From positions 678,616 to 742,615 of the forward strand of contig VXAZ01000420.1 in NCBI GenBank assembly GCA_013399875.1: a stretch of DNA of 64,000 bases, read 5' to 3'. Made by a program: the position numbers and the translations under genes. Of the stretch, positions 25,192 to 37,786 are shown piece by piece (position 1 is the stretch's first letter; each line of letters begins with the position of its first letter). The notes beneath the pieces were generated by a model that was not told where the DNA came from, made no database searches, and saw only the letters and a list, made by a program, of their open reading frames with translations. The DNA is from Gymnorhina tibicen (lineage: Eukaryota; Chordata; Aves; Passeriformes; Artamidae).

Positions 25192-27737
25192 ATGGTCCTT
25201 TAATCTTTGCTCATAATTCTTCAGAGTCAAGTGTTCTGCCTTCAATGACTTTGAAAAAAAGGAACTCCATCCCTCTGAATAAATTATTCAAAATCAACCT
25301 TGGAAATACCTCCCTGTATAAAATTTACTCAGTGTTCTTCTGTCTGAAGATAAGGAATAAGTTTCACATAAGTCATTTCCATGTCTACTAACTTCCCCTA
25401 ATATGTTCCTCCATTAATTTTTCCACCATGATAAAACCTCACTTATTACTGGTTTCATGACTTTCATGGCACATGCAGCTCATTCAAAAGCCTATTGACT
25501 CGTATACTATTTGAACTGAATTTGCCAAATTGCCTCATATCTGGGACATATAAAGAGCCAGTAAGTATCCAGTTTGCCAAACAAAGTTAAGGCTCCCTCT
25601 GGATGTAACAGACCTAAGCTCCCCAGTGAGTGTTCATCTGCTGCCCATTCATGACACCTCTAAATTGTCTACATTGTCTAAATAACATGTAAGAAGTATT
25701 TTACCCCTACAGATATGAACAATGTGAACTGGGAAAGTATGAATGATACAAACTGGGAAAGCATGGCAATTTTCTGAAGCTGTAGCATCTCTGGATATTT
25801 TATTTGATTATATTTGGCAAGTTACGAATCTGAGAAGTTTAACACTTAGACTAGACACCTCTGCAAGAGTTCTAGGCTGACTCAGAAAATGGTCCAAGAA
25901 ATTCTGATGCTGCTGCTTTTCCTCCATAGCTGTTACAATGATTGAAGAGAATGGCATTATGCAGCTGAGGACACCAGTTTTCCCATGTGTTCATCAAACA
26001 AAGTCCTGATCAGCTTTAGCCCTTGAAGGCTCCAGCATTCTCTGGAAGTGGTGGCCTTACATGGGTAGCTGCAGAGCTCTTCTTAAAGTCTCTTTACTAT
26101 TTTCTTACTAATATTCTTACTATTCTGCCATTATAATCAGTTTGTAGTCTTTTTAATTTTCACTGCCCCTGCTGTTTTTCTGTGCTCTAAATGGGGACTT
26201 TAAGTAATTGATATTTCACTAATACAGCAATTCCTGATCATATACAATCCCACAGAGCACTCCTTAATATCCCTGGAATCCATGGACTGGCCTATTGCAA
26301 TACAAACACTAAGTGAAACTTAGGGGAAATCTTACAGTCTCATCAATTTTCCTATTTATATCAAAAGGAACTGTTCTCCATTTTTTCATATGTGGTTGAT
26401 CAGGTCCCATAGGCACAGTCCTTTAACTGCCATCTAGTTAGATACATATTTACCAAGGTCCAGGATTTTCATCAATGTTAATAAATTAAAAGCTTAAAGG
26501 TGCTACATCCTCTGTTTCTGCAATAGACTGTAATCCACTATAAAATGTTGTGATGACAACAGTTATTTGAAGTATTTTCAGTTGAAAAAAGATTAGAAAA
26601 GTTAGAATTATGGAGGCAGACTATCCAGTGTGGTTTATATCACAGTAAAATCTAATATCAAAATAGGGCTAAAAAACCTCCCTCTTTAAAATATTTGGGC
26701 ATATTATAGAAATGTTATATTTCAAAAATCTGTTGTTTGCACTAAAAAAAAATTTTGAAAAGAAGTAAAATACATTAGTTCATTTAGAAGTCTTATTCTA
26801 TTCTGGGAAATGTCAGAAGTAGATTCATATTGAATATTTCCATTAATAATGATTGAATTTTACAATATGTATATAGTACTAGGACCCGGCAAGCCATCAT
26901 ACTTTCAGAGCAGTCTGTGCTCAGAAAAGTAATTTGCTGTTCTGTGTGTCCATTCACAAACCAGGCTACAAGCTCAGAAGACAGAGAAGCTGTGCTGCCT
27001 GGAAACCCCAACTTTTCCTCCAGGGAGAGGGTAACATCTTTTCACACAGCCCACACGGGGAGGAACTGTCTGTGAAAGGTAAGGCAGGTGTGAGAAAACA
27101 GGCAAGGGACAGTGGTGGATGTGGAGGCAAAGAACACAAACAACATTAGCTGAAGTATCTGCCAGTGAGTGCAAGATCTGCCACATCTATAGCAAGAAAT
27201 CTCCCTCTTTAGCAGCTGAGATCACCTGCACACCCACTCTCACCTAGTTCTAGCACTCCAAGGGGGTGTGTGAGTGCAGGCACAACTACTGCAAAAGAAA
27301 AGACAGCCTAACATTTAAACAGCAACATCAAATCTAAGAACCTCTAGAACCTTAGCATCTAGGCAGATATTTTTAAAAAACTAAGTTTTAGATTTAGGTG
27401 CATAACATGGCAATGAAGTGGCATACCAGAGTGATATCCTTTTCCAATTTAACACTGGCAATCCTGTTGGCTATAAGGAGCCACACAGTGACATTATGCA
27501 GAATTCTTAGAGGTTAGTTCTGATGAGAAAGCATGACCAATAGTAGTAGTATTTAACATCACAAAATAAGTCAAATTGGAATCCTTCAAGCACTGTGGTT
27601 TAAAAACACATTTCTTAGAAGATTTTCAAACACTTTTTTGGAAATGTTGTACAATGACATTTCACGTTGCTGCTCTTACCCCTCTAGATTTAAATAGCCT
27701 AAACAGTAAGCAGTGTGTTTGCAATAGTTGAAAGTCA

Positions 27738-27805
27738 GTTGGATCAAGTCAGTTCTCAGGTGAATCAATGCATCCTGATTTATACCACAGTTGATCTGAT
27801 TAGTC
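27738..27805. mobile_element. Possible palindromic MITE-like fragment
   Basis: The words GGATCAAGTCAGTTCTCAGG, then ATCCTGATTTATACCACAGT and TGATCTGATTAGTC, recall the CCTGATTTACACC and GATCAG segments of the palindromic repeat family. The core CATTGAAGTCAATGG is not recognisable, so this is a weak call. Confidence 0.25.
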
Positions 27806-29053
27806 TCATAAGAGAGGCAGCAGCTCTAATAAAAGCCTCACTGGAAAAAAAAAGTGTACCAATTTATTGTTATCTTTAATATTTTGTGAAAACAAGAAAG
27901 ACTTGAAGGTAAGCAGCTTTAATGAGCCTATTGATTTCCTTTTTTAAAAATATTAATGAACTGGCTAAAATAAGTGATGTTTTAAAAAAAAATATCAGAT
28001 TTAAACAACATGCATGATGTTTTCTACATGATCCCAAGTGTTTATATATTAAAAACCAAATTAAAACTGATTAGTTGATAATGACTGCAGATGCTGACCT
28101 TTGGAAAGATTTATTAGTCCTGCAAACTGTGAACTGGGCTACCTGCTCATTCTGACCTTGATACAAGAACAGAAACAGCAAATGGTAGATTTAACCCTTG
28201 CTGATTCTAAAAATAAATTCCTGATAAAAGAAACATCAGTTGTGGTTAAACAGCAGAACTTCAGCCTGTGCATATTAATACAAGTCCTTCTTTTTTTTTT
28301 TTAAACGAGGCTACTCATGGGAAATTAATAATTGCCCTCTATCTTCCTGGTTATTTACTAATACCTTTTTAGAAGAATTGGGGGAACATTTCATTATATA
28401 ATCTGTACAGTCACACTTACTTTCCATTCACCAGCAAAGCAAGTTGAATGTGTATCACACAAAAAAAATTGCTATTGCCTTCCTTTGGTCTCATGATTGG
28501 TCTCATTCACCGTCCACTGCAGACAGCAGAAACACTCCTCTCGACTTCAGTTTGTTCAAGTATAGGCCCTAGATATGGAGAAAACTGTAACTTAAAAGCA
28601 GACATTTATCAAGGTAAAATGTCAATAAGTCTTGTAAATACCTGAGAAAATGATTTAATTGCAATTTGAGTTTAAATAATGATGATCACAGGAACTGCTT
28701 TAGCTTACTTTTTATTTATTTATTGTAACTTCTTCTCAGGAGCCTGTTAATGACTCTTTTAAGCTCACAATTCATGTCTATTGACTTTAATACAACCCAT
28801 TGCAATACTGATAGATCCTGCCTTCAGCAGCTGCTTTATACCTTACTAAATTAACAGCTAAACATCAGTGCCTAGTCCTGTGCTTTTTAAGCACAAAGCA
28901 GCCAAGTCTGGATGTCTTGTAAATGTATTATGATCAGGGACAACTAGTTACATGAGTTAATATTAAAAAAATGGGATGAGGAATAAGGAAAGGGGTAGAG
29001 GAGAAGGGGATTTTAGGTTGGGGTTTTGTGAGCTTTTTCTTTTCTTATATGTC

Positions 29054-29069
29054 TTTTTTTTTTTTTTTT
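29054..29069 (+). repeat. Poly-T tract
   Basis: Sixteen consecutive T. It could be the complement of an old poly-A tail, but no retrocopy is recognisable beside it. Confidence 0.9.
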
Positions 29070-29260
29070 AGCCACCCTGTGATCTACACTGCAATCTGTT
29101 TTGTCCGTTGCTTCTGACAGTATCACAGGGAACCTCGCTTGGTGAGATTGATTGGTACCTCCAACTTAGCCATTTCCTTGCAGAATGGCTGCCTTTTTTT
29201 GCCTAATGATGTTACATTTGTCCTGCAGATGATGTAGAGCATGCTGCAGAGGATGAACAG
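29070..29260. promoter_or_regulatory. Possible conserved noncoding element
   Basis: After a 16-base T run, the sequence GCCACCCTGTGATCTACACT through CCTAATGATGTTACATTTGT is compositionally distinct from its surroundings. It retains CpGs (GTCCGTTG, CCTCGCTTGG) and includes CCTAATGATG. It could be a regulatory island. No exon structure is evident. Confidence 0.3.
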
Positions 29261-31489
29261 CTCTGCTCTGATCACTCCTTACTTGGCAAGTACTCACGCT
29301 TCACACCAACACTCCTCAGCACCATTAATATTATATATAGATACCCTTGTCACAGATTTACATTCGGTGATCCGAAATCAGGACAGGAAGGGTGAAGTGT
29401 GCGGGGGGTGTGCGGGTGAGGAGGTGATCTGATTTATTGTGAGGAATGTTGGTGAATAAAAAGGAAGTGATCAAATTTATATTAATGTCTTGACCTATAT
29501 TCTCAGTGCTGCTTTTTTCACTGCTCAACCCCAAAGTGTCTTTTCTCCTGCAACAGATTTCAAAAAGTCTTTAAAAACATGATGGTTCAGTGTCTCGATA
29601 TGCATTTACTTGCAATAAATTCTTTGAAATCACAATTTTGTGCATCGGTGACAGCCCCTGGGGAGATTAATTAGTTGTGAAGTAGAGGCCAGGTTCCCAG
29701 TCTCTAAAGTGGTTCATGCGTGATCTGCACATCCACAACTGGATGCGCACAGGAAACCCAAGCACTGAACACAGTAAAACACAGAGAATGTTGCAGAGTT
29801 ACCTCGAATTTACATACTCACCTGCAGATCCTACGTGTAAGACTTGCTTGAGAGTTCATTAGAGAAAAAGCAGACCTTTGGTGTACACCTTACAGAGGAT
29901 GTGCAATACCGAGCCATACAGAAATGTGGCACAAAGCTGGTAAATAAAAGAACTCAAACTTAGAATAGCAGAAATAAGATTTCTTGCAATCTAACTTCAG
30001 TGCCTTTTATTTAAGCCTTCTAATATTTAATTCTTTAGTGCAATAAAGTTTTCATCCAATTCCTTTCATGGGGAACCTGCTCTGGGGATGAATCAGAGTG
30101 TTCTTAAGAAAAACCTTTCCTGTAAGAGTGCCAGCTTTGTGTTTCAGAGGAGATGGACCACAGAAGGTTTCCTGAGGTTTCTTATGTGACATTTGCTAAG
30201 TTGCCTACATTTATATATTGATTTCCCCATAACTCCATTGAGGTTTGGAGGTCAGGGTGCTGGAGAGAGAAAAACCACAATTTTTTTAATGTCTGTGTCT
30301 CTCCTCTGATGAGTGAAGTGGAGATAATAAAGCCACCTTAGGAGTAATGTGATGTATACTGGAAGTGCTGTCGTTTTCTGCATCTCTTAATCTGAGAGTT
30401 AGAACTATGTGAATAATCATTTTGTGTAGTTTGCATAAAATGTTTCTCAAAAATAATAACTGTGAATCAAAAAGTGGGAAATTGTCAATTTATGGTGAAT
30501 AGAATGCTTCATTTCTGACTGTTTTACTTTTTTTCATAGAAAGGTCAAGCTTGTTTCTATATGAAACATCACTCCAAACTGAAAGAGGAACAGCTTCGTA
30601 TAGAAAACACTGAAATAAAATTATGTGCTTTGAAACATCTGTTTCTGATATTGAAATGGACTATTTTGAACCTTCATTTTAAAGAGAGGTTTTTTATTCA
30701 TCTTTAGTTTTTGGCAGTAGCGATGGTCAGAAATTGGTACAAATTGACTAAATGTTCCTGGCACCAAGAAGAGATGTTTTTCAGTACAGCAAATGTTCTG
30801 ATTATTGCTCTGCTCTACCTGAGCTTCCTTGGACCATGACAACGCTTGAGGAGAGAGTATATCCACAGAAGCAACCCAAATGGTTCTTCTTGTTCTATAG
30901 CAGAAAAGACATGACTCAAGCACTACAGTGGAACATGAACCTGCAGTCAATGCAATATTGCAATGAAGCACTAAGGCAAAAAACATGATTATGAGAACTG
31001 CCCAGTGACCCAGCAAGTCAAGATCTCTCTCCTACTCACCTCAGGTGGCTGGTCAGCAGTAAGTTAATGATATCTTTATACTTCTGAAAAGTATATGCAA
31101 ATAAGTCATTTACAGTTCATTAAATACCTGCTCTTGGTACTAAAATGCATGGCTTTGTAATGACTTGAGATATACAGTCTAAAATCAAATGTGTACAAAA
31201 CTTTGTTCCACTTTCTTGCTTCTGCCAGATTGTCAGTCTTCTGAAAGGATTTGGCAGGAACGTCACCATGTTTTCCCAGCTTCAGTTAGTGAAGCCATAG
31301 TACTTAGATAATGACCTTGATTAGTTTGCTGCTGTCCTCTTCTGTCTGATTACTAGCTCAGATGGCCTGTCACTATTTGCAAAATTTAACTTTTCAGATT
31401 TTTACTACATGAGAAAAAAGAATATTTATGCCTTAAATGTGATTTTTGTGTGCATTCATTTACATCTGGATTTATTGTTGACATTCAAC
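29261..31489. other. Intergenic sequence
   Basis: No gene or transposon is recognisable. Around 29990-30090 there is an ATTA-rich unique patch (TCTAATATTTAATTC, GTGCAATAAAG) that might be part of a regulatory island. Two opposing frames at 30621-31016 overlap and look like chance. Confidence 0.6.
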
Positions 31490-31900
31490 CAACACATTAA
31501 GCATAAACTAATACCAGCTGATTACCATCAATGCAACAAGGCATGAACTAATGCACCACAATGCCTCATTGCAGTTACAAAGTTTTCTTATAAAATGCTT
31601 GAAAATTACTTATGTTAATTTAGTTACAAGGCTAACATGTACTGAGCAGGAAATTATGTTGTATTAATTTCAGCGTTCACCTCTCTTATTAGCCAATCAT
31701 ATCGCTCTTCTTCTTTCCATTTTATAATTATCATTAATTACCAGTTTATAATAAGTTTATTCAGTTAATTCAGTGCTGTTCATGCCCTGAAGCATAAACC
31801 AATACTGATATCATTTGAACCTGCGACTAATTAGAAAATTGTACTACCATTAGGTAACTTGTTCTGTAAATTATTTCATCCTTTCAGGTAACCTAAGCCT
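31490..31900. promoter_or_regulatory. Candidate conserved noncoding element with a thrice-repeated word
   Basis: The island contains TTATCATTAATTACCAG, the palindromic homeodomain site CTAATTAG at 31827-31834, a TAGCCAATCA CCAAT-type word and retained CpGs (CAGCGTTC, ATATCGC, CTGCGAC). A 14-base word recurs three times: GCATAAACTAATAC at 31501, GCATGAACTAATGC at 31541 and GCATAAACCAATAC at 31792. Repetition of a near-identical word inside non-repeat DNA suggests a repeated protein-binding site. It lies directly upstream of the CR1 insertion. Confidence 0.45.
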
Positions 31901-32032
31901 TTTTTTTTTTTAATTATGAACAGAAAAGACAGACATTCATGATTAATTCCTTTGAAGTTTGACACATCAAGGTTTTTCATGGGCTTGTTTTGTAACCAAA
32001 TTTTTATCAGCAATAAGAAAATAGACTAAGCT

Positions 32033-32509
32033 AGAATCACAGAATCATAGAATTGATTAGGTTGGAAAAGACCTTTAAGATCATCAGGTCCAACCATTAA
32101 CCTAACTCTGTCAAGTCCATTACTAAACCATGTCCCCAAGTGCCCCATCAAGATGTCTTCTAAATGCCTCCAAATGGTGGTGACTCTACCCCTTCCTTGG
32201 GCAGCCTGTTCCAAAGCTTGACAACCCTTTTGGTGAAGACATTTTTCCCAATATCCAACTTAAACCTGCCACTGTGAAACTTGAGGCCTTTTCTTCTTAT
32301 CCTTTAATTACTACTTGGAGGAAGAGACTGACCCCCACTTGCCTGCAGCCTCCTTTCAGGCAGTTGTAGAGAGCAATAAGGTCTCCCCTGACCATCCTTT
32401 TCTCCAGGCTGAAAAACTCCAGCTTCTCCAGACACTTTTCAAAAAATTTGTGCTCCAGACCCTTCACCATCTCCGTTGTCCTTCTCTGGATGTGCTCCAG
32501 AGCCTCAAC
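32033..32509 (-). mobile_element. CR1 LINE, 5'-truncated 3' end, reverse orientation
   Basis: This is the 3' end of a chicken-repeat-1 (CR1) non-LTR retrotransposon inserted on the minus strand. On the plus strand it opens with the complement of the CR1 terminal octamer repeats (AGAATCACAGAATCATAGAA). The familiar CR1 phrases follow in order: 'ttggaaaagacctttaagat', 'catcaggtccaacc', 'aaaccatgtccccaagtgcc', 'gggcagcctgttcc', 'cttgaggccttttcttctta' and 'ttctccaggctgaaaaactc'. Similarity stops near 32509 after 'gagcctcaacc', so the copy lacks its reverse transcriptase, as most CR1 copies do. No target-site duplication is visible, which is normal for CR1. The few changes from the remembered avian pattern suggest it is among the younger repeats here. 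It is the strongest evidence for an avian genome. The subfamily looks like the type common in Neoaves, but that is recalled and not computed. Confidence 0.95.
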
Positions 32510-34659
32510 CTAAAATAACTGAAGGTAGAAAGTAAGAACCAAATGTGGTACCTACAAATTTATTTTGTCTACTTCCATAGCAGAAAAACCCAAAGACACA
32601 GACATCTGCAGGTAAAATTTGGGAGTAAAGCTTTCAGGCAACTAAACAGAGTGTTTTATTGAATAATCCTTTCTTGTACACTTTTAAATGGGACTAGACA
32701 ATGTCATTGATCAAGTACCGTAAAGGGTCATCTTGCACTGTACGGAAAAGATAGACTCTCTTCTGCCTGTACTTTCTTTATGGAATTTTTTTAAGACATT
32801 CTTTAAGAATGATTTCTTACAGTAATTCTGCAATTTGAGCTGAAATTTTGATTATGATTTAACAGCTCAACCTTATAAAAGAATATTAACACAGTAATGC
32901 TACTAAATAATATCCCTTTCTGCAGGAACAGTGGTTTAATTCCAGTGCACTTTAGATATAGTTGCAGGTTTTCATATAGATTAATTATACAGTACCTAAC
33001 TAAAGAATAAGACCTGCAGCAGCAGTACTTGTACATTTTTCAGGTCATGGAGTGAAAACATTTTCCCTTTTATAACGAATACTTGAGATATACTTGAATA
33101 CTCTCAGCCTAGTTAATTCCTCAACCATTCCTCATCAAGTTCACCTAAACATTGCACTTCTAACACTCCAAACGCAAATAGTCCTTTTTCCAGTGCTTTA
33201 ATCTGAGATGGCAGGTTTGTCTTGTACTGACTATCCCCAGTCTCAAAGCACCTTTGTAGCACCAAGTCTTAGTGTGGAAGCAGCTGGTCATTCAATTGCT
33301 TTCACTGTGACACTCACAAGATGTGCACAGGGATTTAGATATCCCAGACAGTCCCTCTTCTGTACTTTCTGCTTCTTTAAAAGAAGCAGAGGTCAAAACT
33401 CAGGCCCAGCTTTTGGCTCCCATAACCTTAGGTTAGGCACTCCTGTGGGGTTATATCAATCTACAGGGTTGCCAATTGCTGCCCCACCAAATACGCCCTG
33501 CGATTCTTGATAATATTGTCACAAATGTAGTTTGTGGAGCTTCCAAACGAGCCATTGCTGCTTTGCAAACAGCTACGGTACAGGTAGGAGCACTAAGAGT
33601 AACAAGGTGAGGTGTTTCCTCCTTCTCATCTTGATGACACACTTCTAGCCAGTAGCTGTCAAATGCCACCCACAGCACAAATCCTGAAATCCCTAAGCCA
33701 GTCTTGCAGGACCTGTGGTTTAAATCTGGGCTGACTCATTTGCCATTTCTTATGAAGCCAGCATATGCCAGCTCTGCTTAATCACACTGCTGCTGGGAAA
33801 ATTCCCTGGCTGAAGAACCACATAGGGAGTGACAGACATCATCTTGGGCCTCATCATCTTTAGGTGGTATCCCACTATGTTCATACCATGAACAGAATGC
33901 ATATGCAGAAGTGTATTCTAATCACAGCTTGAGTTGCTGCAAATGACTTGCAGTGTGAATGACCATGAGGCCAGAGCCCTGAACTGCATCAGAGAGTGAC
34001 TGGTTCAACAGTACACAGCATACCTGTGATCTCTGAAATCTAACCTCATCCTCTCAACCTTTCTGTTGTGTCTGATTCCTCCTTTCATAGCTCCAGTCAT
34101 GAGAGGATGATCACTGTCTATTGCTCTTGACATCACAGGAACAGTCACACCGATCAGGACCAGTAGTAATTTTAAGTCAACTTTGTCTGTTGCTAAGAAA
34201 AGACTTCAAAGAGAGTAACTAAAAAGCTTCAGGTGTGCAATTATGGAATAACTGATACTTCACAGTGATTCTAGCTCTGAATGAGATTTAGATTTTATTT
34301 GCTAAATATTTCTTGGAAAATAGATTTTTCAGTCTTGGTCTTCATATTGCTACAACCTGTGCAGAGTGATTAAAAATTCTGATCTCACATGGATGGTTAC
34401 AAAGCACAGTTTTGATTAATCAGAAAATTGCTTTAATCATTTGTTGCTTGGAATACTAAATAAATGCAGATGAAGTCCATACTGCTGTCTGTTGAAGTGT
34501 GAGTCTGATATCACAGACATTCCTGAAAATTCAGAGGAGAGGAACTACCTATGTGAGCGAGAATATTCAGTGATATGCTTGGTCTTTAAGTCCTCACTGC
34601 TCTGTTTAAAGTATTGGAGAGGGTTTTCCGTTGTATCTAACATTTAATTTCTTTTTTGT
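32510..34659. other. Intergenic sequence
   Basis: The tract follows the CR1 copy. It contains no recognisable exon or repeat. The section 33200-33700 is somewhat less AT-rich and has opposing short frames without domain content. Confidence 0.6.
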
Positions 34660-34910
34660 ATTCACAGACAGTAAGCAAATATTAGGAACTAATGTGGCGA
34701 GGCATATTAATATTATTAGCTGGCATTTTGGATAATGGAGTCATGATAAAATTCTGCAGTGGAGAGGGATGCTGGTCAAAGATAATTAATCATCTACAAA
34801 CTTCATTCCAATATATTACGACTTTTATATTTAGATAATAACTCTGAAATCCGTGCTTTAATAATTACTTGATAATTATATGTTGGATGTCATCATGGCT
34901 AGGTTAGGCT
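34660..34910. promoter_or_regulatory. Candidate conserved noncoding element
   Basis: Sequence words include AATGTGGCGAGGCATATTAA, TATTATTAGCTGGCATTTTG, TCAAAGATAATTAATCATC, ATTACGAC, ATCCGTGC and TAATAATTACTTGATAATTA. The mixture of several TAAT/ATTA cores, a TCAAAG TCF/LEF-like word and CpGs kept in AT-rich DNA is typical of a developmental enhancer. No repeat or coding signal is seen. Confidence 0.42.
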
Positions 34911-35535
34911 ATGCCACTTCAAATACAAATATCCATAGAAAACAGGATTTCACTGATGTTGCACTTTTTTAGAAGTATCATTATGCACTAAGTATCACTC
35001 ATATGCTTACAGGACCATAAAATACAGAACCTTTATTTACTGCATACCTAATAAGGCAGAAGACAGGCTGAAAAAGTAAACACACATAGAGAATATCATG
35101 AGGGAAGGCTTTCAGGGGTGAAGAGGGTTTCACAGGCAGCAGTAGTGCTGGTGCTTGGTAAGTTCTGAGGTCTTATTTTGCTGTGATTTGAAGTGTCCAA
35201 CTAATAAGGTTTTTACATGTCAAACATTTATTTTCTACAAATAAGGGAGCTAGGAAGTGAAGCTGTAGCTGTGACAGAATTGCATTGAAAATTCTCTTAG
35301 GGCCACTTTACTTTCCAGATCAAACTGATTATTGGCAGATCACACCTATAACCTGTAGTCAGCTGAGTAGACCCTCCTCACTCCAGTAGTCCTGTGGCTT
35401 CATGTGAATGCAAATGGCAAGCTTACACCTTCTCTTTAGATGTGTGTGTACTCTCACTTTTAATTAATGAACCATTATTTCAGATCAGTAATGCAAGTAC
35501 CATTGGGTTCTTTTTTATTTAAAACCAATAGGCTT

Positions 35536-35562
35536 ACACACACACACACACATAAACACACA
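35536..35562 (+). repeat. (CA)n microsatellite, interrupted
   Basis: A run of ACACACACACACACAC is followed by ATAAACACACA. Interruption by ATAAA suggests an ageing dinucleotide repeat. Confidence 0.95.
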
Positions 35563-37256
35563 AGCTCCATTTCAAAGAGAAAATTGATTTCTCGGTTACC
35601 CTCAGCACAGTTCTCTGCAGATGGACTTCAGCTCTTTGGAAAAGGAAGTATATTGAAGAAAGGAAAACATGTAACGTGGAGAGCTCTTACCTAAATAAAA
35701 GTCAGCTGTCAATATATGAGTACTGGTCTCAGAAAACTAATACCAACTGTAATCATATGTCATGTACCTTTATTCAGAGAGTTCTGCACTTCCTGTGATG
35801 GGTCAGCTCTGTAGAAAAAATAGTCAGAAAATCAATAAGCAGAGTAAGAAATGAAATAAAAAGTAGACCTTTTTTAGGCAGGGTGTTTTCTGTCTTTTGT
35901 CACTGACACATGTAAACATTTTGTGACTTATACCTCTCTGCCAGCTGCTGAATACGTTTTCTGCATGTAGTGTGAAGATTTTTGATCCAAGAAGAGGAAG
36001 CAGAGTACAGAATTCACTGCAACTGATAATACTTCATAGAGGTTTTGCACACTTGTACATGTAAGATCTGTCAGAACATGAGAATGATCTGAGTAAAACT
36101 TGCATTTCCGTATTACGTAGACTCGAGTGGTAGTGTGGCTCATGAATCTTCTTGCTCTCTGATTTACACATTTGAACTATTTTTAACCATCTTCTGTGCA
36201 TAAACAGTGCTCAGCTGAAGTCCCCTCTGCAGAGAGGGGAAATCCACTGCCACACTAATCTCTGAAACTGTTAAATTAATTCCTCCTCTCCATTAGTTGT
36301 CTCTTAGATGTACTGCATTCCAGATGTCCTAATCCAAGTGATGATAACCAGGGTGTGAAGCAGCACTCCAACTACTTGGAGAGACTGGTCCAGCACAGTA
36401 ATTAACCAGTCCAGCTGGCGAGCTCTGCTGAACTGAGCTCTCATCTCTACCCTACAAATGTAGAGCTTCAACCCACACATCATTACAGGCTTATCTGCAG
36501 CCCTTCACCTTCAGTCTGTGCCTTTCTGTGTGGGCCCTTGTACCTAAGAGATCTGGGTGTGTGTGGAGGGATTTACGTGGAGTAGGCTAAGGACCACACA
36601 GGATTTAAACTTCCATCTAACGCCGCAGCAAAGATAACCTTTGGGAATATAACGCCTTCAATAGCATTAGTATCTTTTAAAGCTCAAACACAAGCCCATT
36701 CACATCTGAAAAATGTGCATGTATACACATGTTACTTTAGAAGCAAAATGTGGATACAATTTATTGTGTAACTTAATTCTTTTGAATTGATTGATAAACA
36801 CAATTTAGATTTCTGAGGGGAATTCTGTTGCAATTTCTCAAAGTCCTTTGCAAATAGCAATGAGATAGAAAAATGTTATCTGTAAAGAAAAATTTATAAA
36901 GGAGAATAGTCAAATATAGGCTAAATTACTGAATAAAACTGAAATTCACAGCAGAATCAAGACTTGATGCTAAATCACTACACCTCAGTCACTCTTCTGG
37001 ATAATGATGTGCCCCTCAATTTCACTTGAACATTTATTCTATTCTGGCAAATTTCTGGCAGTTTATCTTCTCTCCATTTCTGGAACCTGAGCTTCTTCCT
37101 GCACCTGATGTTTGTCAGTGTGACTGAGAAATTCAGGCATCTTGGTGTATTCAGCAGCAGTTCATGGGTCTCATAAACTTTTCCAGTTTTCCAAATTGAG
37201 GAATAAATGGTGCTAAAAAACTATTACTGCTTAATGCCAAAAGGAAGGGATTTCAC

Positions 37257-37286
37257 TGTTCTTATACAATTTTGTTCTTATACAAT
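37257..37286. repeat. 14-bp direct repeat, spacing 16 bp
   Basis: TGTTCTTATACAAT occurs at 37257-37270 and 37273-37286. Simple local duplication. Confidence 0.9.
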
Positions 37287-37786
37287 CTGCCAAAGGTAGT
37301 GCAATGAACTTTTATGTTGTGCACGAAAAAAAATGTAGCTAAATCAGAGATTTTGTTTCTGGGCCCAAGATTTTACCAAGTATGCCAGTTTCAGTGTGTC
37401 AGGGAGATGTCTTTCATTACATCCATTTGAAAACCAGTACTATAAAATTTGAAAGACATGAAAATAATTAATTTCAGATTGTGGAAAATGGAGAACTATT
37501 AAATGTCTTAGAATATGCAGCAGGACAGTGATATCAATTTACTTTTTGTGGATCAAAAGAGAGAGGTGAGCTCAAATCCTAAGCAATGTGTCAGGAACTG
37601 AGACACTGGGGATAATTTATGAGAGTACGATCAACCAAAAATAGCTAAATACTTTGATCTTCGATAACCTTCTATTAAAGTATGTTCATTTCCATGCACT
37701 ATTTAGTTTACAAGTACTGATGGACTGAATGAGTTTTAAGAAACAGCAGGGGATTTATGGCCTTCTGATTTGTTATCTGGGTCATG

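Larger units (their letters stand above)
21961..29053. other. Intergenic sequence
   Basis: The tract is AT-rich, with only the 25126 and possible 27738 palindromic fragments recognised. The largest frame (24105-24533, 142 codons) has no domain, no signal peptide and no codon pattern that separates it from chance. Around 28070-28300 the sequence 'gctgacctttggaaag' and 'ctgaccttgatac' carries nuclear-receptor-like half sites, but not enough to call an element. Confidence 0.6.
34911..37786. other. Intergenic sequence
   Basis: Contains only the CA microsatellite at 35536 and the 14-bp direct repeat at 37257. The patch near 36595-36680 keeps a few CpGs (CTAACGCCGCAGC, TAACGCC) and could be a minor regulatory island, but is not distinct enough to call. 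Confidence 0.6.

Noticed and set aside
28778..28826. Possible palindromic-family fragment ('attgactttaatac', 'gatcctgcc')
   Set aside because: Core and flank words are too short and in doubtful order.
29054..29300. Processed pseudogene or SINE attached to the poly-T tract
   Set aside because: No recognisable coding or SINE sequence adjoins the tract in either direction.
30621..31016. Opposing frames of 131 and 78 codons
   Set aside because: They overlap on opposite strands, neither has a domain, and no splice structure is visible.
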